7,566 nucleotides of DNA, taken from NCBI GenBank assembly GCA_003512875.1, contig DONZ01000179.1, forward strand, positions 1 to 7,566, in the 5' to 3' direction. This document shows, in pieces, positions 1 to 5,929 of the stretch. This stretch comes from Desulfovibrio sp. (GTDB lineage: Bacteria > Desulfobacterota > Desulfovibrionia > Desulfovibrionales > Desulfovibrionaceae). A model generated the notes under the pieces. It saw nothing but the letters and a program-made list of their open reading frames with translations. It made no database searches and was not told the origin of the DNA. Numbering within the stretch: the first letter of the stretch is position 1; every line of letters starts with the position of its first letter. The position numbers and the translations under genes are program-made.

Positions 1-48
1 ATTGTATACCATGGCGATATTCCATTTCGTTTTCGGATAAGGGTATGA
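1..48 (+). CDS. C-terminal tail of an upstream gene (partial)
   Basis: Reading from base 1 in frame 1 gives an open stretch of 15 codons ending in TGA at 46-48. That stop overlaps the ATG of the next gene as ATGA, the classic translational-coupling arrangement. The fragment ends in residues DIPFRFRIRV. It is too short to assign a family. A second reading frame (bases 2-40) also stays open and stops with TAA at 38-40, so the frame is not certain. I prefer frame 1 because of the 4-base overlap. Confidence 0.35.
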   Translation: MVYHGDIPFRFRIRV

Positions 49-743
49 ATAATCAGCAAAAACAAAACGGCTTTGTTCCGCCTCATGCCGGGGCGGACCG
101 TCCCTCCTTGCCGGATATTTTGGCACACAGTGCGTTGCAGCGCGCGGTATGTGCCGTTTCCCGGCAATGCGGGAGAATTTATTGTATAGACGCAACAGCA
201 GGAAACGGGCATGACACGTGTTTTTTGGCAGGACTTGGCAAGGCTTTGCAGCAGGATGTCCGTGTGCTTGCTTGCGATGTGCAGGAACAGGCGCTCGTCA
301 ATACCGCTGAACGTTTGAAGCAATGCGGACTGGAAGCGGAACTCATCCTTTGCGGGCATGAAAAAATTCTTGAATATTTGCCTCAAGATGTTCTTTTGGC
401 AGGGGCGGTTTTTAATCTCGGTTATCTTCCCGGAAAAGAGCGGAAAGAAAATTTTGTCGCCACAAAAGCGGAAACAAGCCTTGAGGCTTTGGAAAAAATT
501 TGCATGCGTCTTGTTCCTCAGGGCTGTATCAGTGTGCATTGTTATACGGGGCATAAAGGAGGGCTTGAGGAATACCGGGCGGTTTCAGGTTTTGTTTCAA
601 GGCTTGAACCGAAGCTCTGGCGCGTTCTTTGTGTTTCCGATATGAACAGGGAACATTATTTGGAGTATCTTTTCGTATTGGAAAAATTACAAATAAGGAA
701 AAGGGGAAACCATGATCAAAGTAATTGCAAAAAATTTATTTAA
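45..743 (+). CDS. mnmM: MnmM/YtqB-type tRNA 5-aminomethyl-uridine methyltransferase
   Basis: A 232-residue class I SAM-dependent methyltransferase of the 'rRNA methylase' (PF06962) family. The characterised member, B. subtilis YtqB/MnmM, converts nm5U34 to mnm5U34 in tRNAs such as Glu, Gln and Lys. Visible signatures are the SAM loop DATAGNGHDT at about residues 49-58, the acidic strand-2 end CDVQEQAL at 77-84, the family motif FNLGYLPG at 123-130, TKAETSLEAL at 140-149 and CYTGHKGG at 166-173. It is longer than the roughly 190-residue family norm because of about 25 extra N-terminal residues and a basic C-terminal tail. That tail is encoded inside the next gene. The start follows AAGGG (39-43) with only one base of spacing, so translation probably depends on coupling to the upstream stop at 46-48. 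The assignment is from motifs; substrate specificity is inferred from the family. Confidence 0.85.
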   Translation: MNNQQKQNGFVPPHAGADRPSLPDILAHSALQRAVCAVSRQCGRIYCIDATAGNGHDTCFLAGLGKALQQDVRVLACDVQEQALVNTAERLKQCGLEAELILCGHEKILEYLPQDVLLAGAVFNLGYLPGKERKENFVATKAETSLEALEKICMRLVPQGCISVHCYTGHKGGLEEYRAVSGFVSRLEPKLWRVLCVSDMNREHYLEYLFVLEKLQIRKRGNHDQSNCKKFI

Positions 744-996
744 ACAAGGAAGCATTGAAAACGCTCTTTCATTATATGAAGAGTTGGTTGAAAAATCACG
801 TGCCGAAAAAGGCTGTCTTTCTTATGAGTTATTTCAGGATATCGAAAATCCGTGTATTTTGACCATGCTTGAAACTTGGGAAAGCAAAGAATATTTGAAA
901 GCGCATTCCGAATCGGAGCATTTTAAAAGAATTGTGCCGCAACTCGGGAAAATGAGGGAACAACATGAAATAAATGTGTATGCAAAAATTTTGTAG
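712..996 (+). CDS. ABM-domain (YgiN-like) putative quinol monooxygenase
   Basis: A 94-residue protein spanning a single antibiotic-biosynthesis-monooxygenase (ABM, PF03992) ferredoxin-like fold. The typical run is present: an N-terminal beta strand (MIKVIAKN), a helix (ENALSLYEELVEKSR), EKGCLSYELFQ at 32-42, the core strand ILTMLETWES, then KAHSESEHFKRIVP at about 63-76 with the usual histidines (H65, H70). Family members are cofactor-free, usually dimeric, and include the quinol monooxygenase YgiN; many are of unknown substrate. The start is set by AAGGGG at 701-706, five bases before ATG, which lies within the 3' end of mnmM. The two genes overlap by 32 bases in different frames, so they are co-transcribed. 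No hairpin terminator is visible after it. The role could be quinone redox stress, which would suit the neighbouring island, but this is inference. Confidence 0.8.
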   Translation: MIKVIAKNLFKQGSIENALSLYEELVEKSRAEKGCLSYELFQDIENPCILTMLETWESKEYLKAHSESEHFKRIVPQLGKMREQHEINVYAKIL

Positions 997-1039
997 GCAG
1001 TTTTTATGACAGGTTAAGGAGAGAAATTTATTTGCCTGA

Positions 1040-1068
1040 TTGACAAAAACATTTTTTTGGGTTATCAT
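1040..1068 (+). promoter_or_regulatory. Sigma70-type promoter for the AraC-family gene
   Basis: A perfect -35 box TTGACA (1040-1045) is followed by a 17-base spacer containing a T7 run and then TATCAT (1063-1068), a 5/6 match to the -10 consensus. Transcription would begin near 1075, giving a leader of about 20 bases with GGAG at 1086-1089, five bases before the start codon at 1095. This is one of the best promoter matches in the window, which suggests the regulator is constitutively made at a useful level. Confidence 0.75.
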
Positions 1069-1094
1069 GTCTGAAATAAATTTTTGGAGTTTGT

Positions 1095-2006
1095 ATGGAA
1101 GTTCAAAATAAAATCGGCATATACAATCAAAAACTCAAGCAAATTGTGGAACGGAACACTCCGGGGGACGGTATTTTTCAAACTGCTGTCCCAAGTTTAT
1201 TTTTTGTGCGGAAAAAACAAATAAACCAAACAGATAAATGTTTCGTAAAACCTCATGTTTCCGTTGTGTTGCAAGGACATAAAATTTCCATACTCGGTAA
1301 TCAGGAATATCATTTGGAAAAAAATAAATGCATTGTTTCCGGTGTTGACGCAAAAAGTTCTTCAAATTTTCTTGTCAAAGAACCTTATGAGGAATTTCTT
1401 TCGCTTTTTTTCTATCTTGACAGGAAAATGCTGTCGGAACTCATTCTTGAAATGGAAAAGCACAATATTCCTTATGCGCCTTCAAAATTCGGTTTTTCTG
1501 TCGGTGATGTCGATGTTGAAATTTTGGAATGTCTGTACCGCTTGGCTGAACTTGTGGATAAACCCGATCAAATCAGTCTGCGGGCGCCGATGATTTTGCG
1601 AGAATTGCATTATTTGGTGCTTATCGGAAAACAGGGCGGGGTGTTATATGGTTTATACGCCCAAGGCTCTGATAAGAACAATGTCATACAGGCGATTTCC
1701 TTTTTAAAAGAAAATGTGGCAGAACCTTTGATTGTTGAAGACCTTGCTAAAAAAGTGCATATGTCCGTTTCGAGCCTGTACCGTCACTTTAAGGATGTCA
1801 CAGGTTCAAGTCCCCTGCAGTATCAAAAGCAGCTTCGGTTATACGAAGCGCAGCGCCTTATGTTTATGGAAAATGAAAAAGCTTCGGTGGCGGCGCTGCG
1901 TGTCGGATATGAAAGTGTAACGCAGTTCAATAGGGAATATAAGCGGATGTTCGGCGAACCGCCCCACAGGGATATGACAAAACGGAAAAATTCTTTTTGG
2001 GGATAA
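1095..2006 (+). CDS. AraC-family transcriptional regulator (AraC_N type, YqhC-like)
   Basis: A 303-residue cytoplasmic DNA-binding regulator. Residues about 25-180 match the AraC_N ligand/oligomerisation domain (PF06719), with HVSVVLQG at 54-61, EEFLSLFFYLDRKML at 99-113 and the family's RLAELVDKPDQISLRAPMI at 149-167. Residues about 195-293 are the double helix-turn-helix: PLIVEDLAKKVHMSVSSLYR, HFKDVTGSSPLQYQKQLRL, then VAALRVGYESVTQFNREYKR and MFGEPP. E. coli YqhC, in the same subfamily, activates aldehyde-reductase genes in response to electrophilic aldehydes. The gene has its own promoter and SD (GGAG, spacing 5) and ends in a strong terminator, so it is monocistronic. Targets are most likely the convergent flavodoxin gene and the CMD-cupin pair downstream, because such regulators usually sit beside their regulons. 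The inducer is unknown. Confidence 0.9.
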   Translation: MEVQNKIGIYNQKLKQIVERNTPGDGIFQTAVPSLFFVRKKQINQTDKCFVKPHVSVVLQGHKISILGNQEYHLEKNKCIVSGVDAKSSSNFLVKEPYEEFLSLFFYLDRKMLSELILEMEKHNIPYAPSKFGFSVGDVDVEILECLYRLAELVDKPDQISLRAPMILRELHYLVLIGKQGGVLYGLYAQGSDKNNVIQAISFLKENVAEPLIVEDLAKKVHMSVSSLYRHFKDVTGSSPLQYQKQLRLYEAQRLMFMENEKASVAALRVGYESVTQFNREYKRMFGEPPHRDMTKRKNSFWG

Positions 2007-2008
2007 TG

Positions 2009-2040
2009 AAAAGCTTCGAGTTTTGCTCGAAGCTTTTTTT
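2009..2040 (+). terminator. Rho-independent terminator of the AraC-family gene
   Basis: Just after the stop codon, AAGCTTCGAG (2011-2020) pairs perfectly with CTCGAAGCTT (2026-2035) around a 5-base TTTTG loop. Two further A-T pairs lie at the base, and a T-run extends to 2040. It separates the regulator from the convergent flavodoxin gene, whose stop is at 2044-2046. Read on the minus strand the same hairpin is followed by only four T residues, so it may act weakly for that gene too. Confidence 0.9.
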
Positions 2041-2043
2041 GTG

Positions 2044-2646
2044 TCATTGCGCGATATTAATTGTTTTAAGCCATGTTTGAACGTCTTGTTTTGCATTTGC
2101 GCTTCTTGAGCCGCGGGTTTCAAAACCGTCAAGAAGGACTGCATCGGGGCAAAGGGTTTGCAAGTCGCGCAGGCTTTGTCCAAAACGGCTGCCCTCATGG
2201 GTTGTGAATGGAACAATGGTTTTTCCGCTGCAATTTATCTGTTCGAAAAATGTGAACAGAGGCATGGGCATTGTTCCCCACCAGCTTGGATAACCGACAA
2301 AAATAGTTTGATAGTTACCGGTATTTGGAATTGTTCCTGCGAGTTCCGGACGGAAATGATTATTTTTTTCTTCTCTTGCGAGGTTGACAAGTGTATCATA
2401 ATCTGTTGGGTAAGGCTTTGCAGGTTTAACTTCGAAACTGTCGCAGTTTAATGTTTCCTGAATGAATTGTGCAATTTTTTTTGTGTTTCCTGAATGGGAA
2501 AAATACACAATCAGGGATTTCGGGGTTGTATTTGCCGAAGCGAATGTTTTTGTGGACATAAAGGGGATAGCTCCTCCGATGCCTGCAGCGGCACCTAATG
2601 ATAAAAGTTTGCAAAATGTTCTTCTTGATAGCGTGTGTAATTTCAT
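2044..2646 (-). CDS. Tat-exported flavodoxin-family protein (Flavodoxin_4-like)
   Basis: A 200-residue flavodoxin with a twin-arginine leader. The motif SRRTFCK at residues 7-13 is followed by a moderately hydrophobic, Gly/Ala-rich helix and an AxA site (A36-S37-A38), predicting cleavage after residue 38. The mature part has the flavodoxin order: a first strand and FMN-phosphate loop YFSHSGNT (48-55), the FMN-stacking segment YPSWWGTMP (119-127), and the third loop THEGSRFGQSL (149-159). Tat export fits a protein folded around FMN in the cytoplasm before transport, so it should act in the periplasm as an electron carrier or quinone/NAD(P)H-type reductase; the partner is unknown. The SD is CCTCCTT on the plus strand at 2654-2660 (AAGGAGG in the gene's sense), seven bases from the ATG. 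The gene is divergent from the CMD gene and convergent with the AraC gene. Confidence 0.88.
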   Translation of the reverse strand: MKLHTLSRRTFCKLLSLGAAAGIGGAIPFMSTKTFASANTTPKSLIVYFSHSGNTKKIAQFIQETLNCDSFEVKPAKPYPTDYDTLVNLAREEKNNHFRPELAGTIPNTGNYQTIFVGYPSWWGTMPMPLFTFFEQINCSGKTIVPFTTHEGSRFGQSLRDLQTLCPDAVLLDGFETRGSRSANAKQDVQTWLKTINIAQ

Positions 2647-2674
2647 ATTGTTTCCTCCTTGTAGTTTTCAAAAT

Positions 2675-2680
2675 ATTATC
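2675..2680 (-). promoter_or_regulatory. Possible -10 box for the flavodoxin gene
   Basis: On the minus strand the sequence reads GATAAT, a 5/6 match to TATAAT, about 29 bases upstream of the start codon. No good -35 hexamer lies 16-18 bases further upstream. Instead, the -35 region is covered by the 11-bp inverted repeat at 2687-2718. A poor -35 next to a symmetrical site is what an activator-dependent promoter would look like, but this is inferred from spacing only. Confidence 0.4.
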
Positions 2681-2686
2681 CATGAT

Positions 2687-2718
2687 TGTAAAATACATTG
2701 GCTTGGCTGTATTTTATA
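2687..2718. promoter_or_regulatory. Candidate operator: 11-bp inverted repeat, arms centred 21 bp apart
   Basis: TGTAAAATACA (2687-2697) and TGTATTTTATA (2708-2718) are inverted copies with one mismatch, separated by 10 bases. The arm centres are 21 bp apart, two helical turns, as expected for a dimer contacting one DNA face. The left arm is itself symmetrical (TGTA-AAA-TACA). It lies just upstream of the possible flavodoxin -10 box in the flavodoxin/CMD control region, so the nearby AraC-family protein is the first candidate to bind it. AraC-family proteins often use direct rather than inverted sites, so another regulator is possible. Confidence 0.5.
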
Positions 2719-2732
2719 GATACGATTGTTGC

Positions 2733-2800
2733 AAAAAATTGCCTGATTTTTTCTTTTATGAATTAATATTGGTGCGCATGGTAATTTTAGGCAATTTTTT
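2733..2800. repeat. Perfect 12-bp inverted repeat in the flavodoxin/CMD intergenic region
   Basis: AAAAAATTGCCT (2733-2744) is exactly repeated in inverse orientation as AGGCAATTTTTT (2789-2800), with 44 bases between. The centre (about 2766) is near the middle of the 234-bp divergent intergenic region. It could be a pair of operator half-sites, a looping site, or a long hairpin in a leader RNA. No T-run arrangement suggests a simple terminator in the direction of either gene. Confidence 0.55.
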
Positions 2801-2819
2801 TGGAAAAATATTCATTTTA

Positions 2820-2847
2820 TTTTCAGGATGTTTTGATATGTTATGAT
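2820..2847 (+). promoter_or_regulatory. Possible promoter for the CMD-cupin operon
   Basis: TTTTCA (2820-2825, 4/6 to TTGACA), a 16-base spacer and TATGAT (2842-2847, 5/6 to TATAAT) precede the CMD gene by about 33 bases. A small inverted repeat, ATGATT (2843-2848) with AATCAT (2858-2863), straddles the expected start of transcription. The weak -35 is compatible with activation by the nearby regulator. Confidence 0.4.
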
Positions 2848-2880
2848 TATACACTGAAATCATGCAAGGAGTGATGCGTA

Positions 2881-3564
2881 ATGAAAGTTTTAAATGCTAT
2901 TGCGATAACTTTGGTTTGCATAGGTATGCTAGGAGTGAACATGAAAGCGCAGGCAAGTGAAGATGTGTTGACAGCTAAGGAAAAGTCCATGATCAGCATT
3001 TCCGCTCTCACGGCAAAAGGAAATTTGCGGGATTTGGAAAAAGCATTGGAACAAGGATTGAAAAATGGCTTGACTGTCAATGAAATCAAAGAATTATTGG
3101 TTCAAGTTTATGCGTATGCAGGGTTTCCGAGAAGTTTGAATGGCTTGGCGGCTTTTTCCGCTGTTCTTGAAAAGAGAAAAGCGCAAGGAATAAACGATGT
3201 TATCGGTAAAACGGCAAGCCCCGTGCCCGCAAATCAAACAAGCTTGGAATTCGGTACGGCAAATCAGACGAAACTTTTCGGACGGGAAGTAAAAGGGGGG
3301 CTTTATGATTTTGCACCGCAAATCGACCAGTATTTGAAAGCGCACTTATTCGGCGATATTTTTCAGCGTGATGTTTTGACATGGAAAGACAGGGAACTGA
3401 TTACCGTTGCCATTCTCGCAGGGATTGATGATGTTGATCCGCAGCTTCAAGCCCATTTGGCAACCTGTGTGAAAGTCGGCTGGACTCATGAACAGCTTTT
3501 TGAATATGCCGATGTGATTGGCGGCTGTTTAGGTAAAAAATATGGCAGCAATGCCAAAAAGTAA
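2881..3564 (+). CDS. Sec-exported carboxymuconolactone-decarboxylase-family protein, two CMD domains
   Basis: A 227-residue protein with a Sec signal peptide: K2, a hydrophobic stretch about 4-19, and an AQA cleavage site at 23-25, giving a mature N-terminus SEDVLT. Two all-helical CMD/AhpD-like domains (PF02627) follow. Domain 1 (about 33-100) has GLTVNEIKELLVQVYAYAGF (63-82) and PRSLNGL. Domain 2 (about 150-220) has DVLTWKDRELITVAILAG, PQLQAHLATCVKVGWTHEQL and a second cysteine in GGC. Only C196 and C216 are present in domain 2. The CxxC of AhpD is absent, so it is not a classical peroxiredoxin partner, and the family name should not be read as proof of decarboxylase activity. The start is supported by AAGGAG at 2866-2871, nine bases before ATG. 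It is followed 45 bases later by the cupin gene on the same strand. Confidence 0.88.
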   Translation: MKVLNAIAITLVCIGMLGVNMKAQASEDVLTAKEKSMISISALTAKGNLRDLEKALEQGLKNGLTVNEIKELLVQVYAYAGFPRSLNGLAAFSAVLEKRKAQGINDVIGKTASPVPANQTSLEFGTANQTKLFGREVKGGLYDFAPQIDQYLKAHLFGDIFQRDVLTWKDRELITVAILAGIDDVDPQLQAHLATCVKVGWTHEQLFEYADVIGGCLGKKYGSNAKK

Positions 3565-3609
3565 ATTGGAATTGTTTTAAAACAAGCAGCTGTTTCCAGA
3601 GAGGAAGAA

Positions 3610-4020
3610 ATGAATAATCTTGACATACCGTTCGGCTTGGGGGAATTCAATAAAGCTTACGCGCAATATTTCAAAGGCAACAGCTACTTGAATATGCTTA
3701 CAAAAGAGCAAGTTGCCGTTGCCAACGTGACTTTCGAACCTGCCTGCCGCAATAATTGGCATATTCACCATGCGGAGCAAGGAGGCGGGCAAATTCTTCT
3801 CTGCACGTTCGGCGAGGGTTGGTATCAGGAATGGGGAAAAGAAGCTCGCTCTTTGAAAGCCGGCGATGTTGTGAACATTCCTGCCGGCGTGAAGCATTGG
3901 CACGGGGCGAAGAAAGACAGTTGGTTCACGCACATCGCCATTGAGGTTCCTGCAAAAAATGGCTCAAATGAATGGCTTGAACCGGTTTCCGACGAAGACT
4001 ACCTGAATTTGCATAAGTAA
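3610..4020 (+). CDS. Cupin-domain protein
   Basis: A 136-residue small single-domain cupin. The two conserved barrel motifs are visible: WHIHH around residues 50-54 with Q61 in GGGQILL and GEGWYQEWG at 68-76 (motif 1), then LKAGDVVNIPAGVKHWHGA at 82-100 (motif 2). Probable metal ligands are H51, H53, Q61 and H96. This CMD-partner cupin subfamily is often found beside CMD, flavodoxin and AraC genes; its reaction is not settled. The SD is GAGGA at 3601-3605, four bases from the start, and the gap to the CMD gene (45 bases) holds no terminator, so the two form an operon that ends at the hairpin at 4047-4078. There is no signal peptide, so the cupin should stay in the cytoplasm although its operon partner is exported. 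Confidence 0.87.
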   Translation: MNNLDIPFGLGEFNKAYAQYFKGNSYLNMLTKEQVAVANVTFEPACRNNWHIHHAEQGGGQILLCTFGEGWYQEWGKEARSLKAGDVVNIPAGVKHWHGAKKDSWFTHIAIEVPAKNGSNEWLEPVSDEDYLNLHK

Positions 4021-4046
4021 TTTTTAAATCGCATGAGAAATTGCCG

Positions 4047-4078
4047 AAAAGGCGGGCTTTGCCGGTCCGTCTTTTTTT
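4047..4078 (+). terminator. Rho-independent terminator of the CMD-cupin operon
   Basis: GGCGGGC (4051-4057) pairs with GTCCGTC (4065-4071), including two G-U pairs, around the loop TTTGCCG. Four A-T pairs extend the base (4047-4050 with 4072-4075), and a run of seven T residues follows. It lies 27 bases after the cupin stop codon. Confidence 0.75.
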
Positions 4079-4090
4079 GTGTTTTTTTTC

Positions 4091-4119
4091 TTGAAAGTTA
4101 ATAAAAAGTTGTTTAAAAA
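4091..4119 (+). promoter_or_regulatory. Possible promoter for the ankyrin-repeat gene
   Basis: TTGAAA (4091-4096, 5/6 to TTGACA), a 17-base spacer and TAAAAA (4114-4119, 4/6 to TATAAT) precede the gene in a strongly AT-rich stretch. It sits after the upstream terminator, so the ankyrin gene most likely has its own transcript. The AT-richness makes chance matches common. Confidence 0.4.
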
Positions 4120-4154
4120 ATCAGGAATTGTTTTGGTAAAAAGAAGACGGTGAT

Positions 4155-5861
4155 ATGGGCAAAGAACTTTACACTGCAATTATAAAAAACGGAAGCATCG
4201 ATGAATATGATTTTAGCGGTAAAGAATATCCGGTTTTTTATAAAAATCATGATTTATTCCGTCTTGCCCTGGAAAATAACCGCATGGATATCGCCCTGAA
4301 AATGCTTGAAAACGGGCAGGATATCAATTTTCGTGCCGCAGAAAATGAATATAATTATTTAGAATATTTCATTAATGTTTATTATGCCGTCAATAAGCAG
4401 GAAGCCGCGCTTTTTCTTTTGGAGCACGGGGCCAATGTTTATGAATATAAGAAAGGGATTTCGCTCAGTTCTTTTTATGATAAGGCAGAAGGGGATTTTC
4501 CGTATGAAAGGGTGAGCGGCTGCATAGACTCATTTATAAAAATATCAAGTCCGGATCTTTCCTGTCCGGAGCGTACGCGTATCCTTTTAAATGAATTAAG
4601 ACCGCAAGATGCGATAAAGTATCTCGCAAAGCTTGAAAAAGAACATCACTGTTATTTGAACCTTCATTGCGGAGCGAATGCGACCATTTGGAATTACTTG
4701 TTTTCAGATGAATATTCCGTGGAAGAATTTAAGGCGTTCCTCAGCGCGTATCCTGTAAAAGGGCTGCTTGCGGATTCCATCATCTATATCAGACCCAATT
4801 ATCACGAAAAACTGCTTTACGGTTTGGAACTGAAAAAAACATATCATGACTGGGATGAGAATTGCAATTTGAAACATCAGGCTTTGCTGCGTTTTTTAGG
4901 GTATTCGCCTATGTATACAACGAATTACGCTTGTATGGACGAAGCATTGAGAAATAAAGATATTTTGACGTTTTGCAATCGTTTTAAACACATCAATTTG
5001 CAGGAAAATGTTTTTGGTTACAATAGTGTCAGTTATTATGAAACCGCCCTTTGGCAGGGCAAAGAGTTCTTTTTGGAATTTTGTTTGAAATTCAAGAATT
5101 ATCCTTATTTGGGGATGTTGCTCAGCTCTTTTTCTGATTATGAAAACAGTGAGTTGTTTGACAATTTGATGCATATGTTTTTTGAGCGCTTTACCTTTGA
5201 AGAGTTTAAAGAAATCATTAATAAAAACGATAAAACATTGCTCAAAGGGCTTGGGGAATTGGTTCATGCGTATATTGCAAGGAACGAATATAAATTCTTT
5301 TTGGAAGAGGCGATTATTTTGCTTGAACTTGGCTATATCGCACCGAGAAAATCAGCATTGACCCTGCTGTATGACACGGATTACTATAACTCAACTACGG
5401 AAATCGAAAAGAGAAAACATTTATTGAAACTTAAATCAAAAGATGAGCGGGTTAATCATTATATAAACTTAAACTTAGGATTTTTTACTTTTGAACTTTC
5501 CGATGCGGAGAAAACGCTTATTTTATCCGCTGATGATTTGAAGAATGAAAATTTTTCCGAGGAACAACAGAAAATTATTACTGATTTTTATAAAAATTTT
5601 GGTGATTGTGTTGTTCTTGTGCAAAATATTTTGCGAGAGGGAAATTTGTCCACTATGCTTGCGCTGGATGATTGCTATAATCTGCGTCTTGCTCCCTTGT
5701 GCGTTGACCTTTTTTATGAACGGAAGAAATTTTTGTTTTTGGGAAAACATAAATATTATGAGCATGATATTTATAAAATTTTAGAGGAATTGTATAAATC
5801 GACATGGAATGCCGATTATAAAAAAGTGTTGAAACTTCTTGCGGAAAAACATGAATATTGA
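4155..5861 (+). CDS. Ankyrin-repeat-like alpha-solenoid protein of unknown function
   Basis: A 568-residue protein with no signal peptide and no membrane segment. Two ankyrin-type repeats are readable: residues about 32-61 (HDLFRLALENNRMDIALKML followed by ENGQDIN) and about 65-98, ending in AALFLLEHGANVYEY. The rest looks like helical hairpins with degenerate repeat character, for example EEFKAFLSAY (190-199), KEFFLEFCLKF (303-313) and EEFKEIIN (349-356), with a late ANK-like unit around 364-397. It is rich in Tyr, Phe, Leu, Lys and Glu. No catalytic motif is recognised. Ankyrin solenoids bind other proteins; in host-associated bacteria some are secreted effectors, while others act inside the bacterium. 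Translation starts at ATG with a poor SD (ACGG, around 4147-4150). The gene appears more AT-rich than mnmM or the cupin gene, possibly marking later acquisition. It ends 68 bases before the crcB start. Confidence 0.8.
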   Translation: MGKELYTAIIKNGSIDEYDFSGKEYPVFYKNHDLFRLALENNRMDIALKMLENGQDINFRAAENEYNYLEYFINVYYAVNKQEAALFLLEHGANVYEYKKGISLSSFYDKAEGDFPYERVSGCIDSFIKISSPDLSCPERTRILLNELRPQDAIKYLAKLEKEHHCYLNLHCGANATIWNYLFSDEYSVEEFKAFLSAYPVKGLLADSIIYIRPNYHEKLLYGLELKKTYHDWDENCNLKHQALLRFLGYSPMYTTNYACMDEALRNKDILTFCNRFKHINLQENVFGYNSVSYYETALWQGKEFFLEFCLKFKNYPYLGMLLSSFSDYENSELFDNLMHMFFERFTFEEFKEIINKNDKTLLKGLGELVHAYIARNEYKFFLEEAIILLELGYIAPRKSALTLLYDTDYYNSTTEIEKRKHLLKLKSKDERVNHYINLNLGFFTFELSDAEKTLILSADDLKNENFSEEQQKIITDFYKNFGDCVVLVQNILREGNLSTMLALDDCYNLRLAPLCVDLFYERKKFLFLGKHKYYEHDIYKILEELYKSTWNADYKKVLKLLAEKHEY

Positions 5862-5875
5862 TAGCGGAACGGTTT

Positions 5876-5891
5876 AGCCGCTTCGGCGGTT
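5876..5891 (+). other. Short UUCG stem-loop in the crcB leader
   Basis: CCGC (5878-5881) and GCGG (5886-5889) close a TTCG tetraloop, an especially stable RNA hairpin. A G-U and an A-U pair can extend it to 5876-5891. A T-rich stretch with TTTTTT at 5904-5909 follows after about 12 bases, too far for a typical terminator. It could mark the end of the ankyrin transcript with partial read-through to crcB, or stabilise the crcB 5' region. Confidence 0.4.
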
Positions 5892-5929
5892 TGGTTGGTT
5901 TAATTTTTTGTGTATGTGAAGGAAAAGCG

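Noticed and set aside
1006..1040. Strong SD-like sequence TAAGGAGAG at about 1014-1022
   Set aside because: No start codon at proper spacing opens more than a few codons (TTG at 1032 ends after three). It lies upstream of the AraC promoter, so it is probably a relic or chance.
2681..2851. Three similar 10-mers (CATGATTGTA, TACGATTGTT, TATGATTATA) as direct-repeat AraC boxes
   Set aside because: They are short, A/T-rich, unevenly spaced and differ at several positions, so chance is likely. The inverted repeats in the same region are far better operator candidates.
5858..5929. N-terminal extension of crcB from an upstream TTG
   Set aside because: It adds 24 residues unlike CrcB N-termini and has no SD, whereas ATG 5930 has AAGGA at ideal spacing and starts at the usual position for the family.
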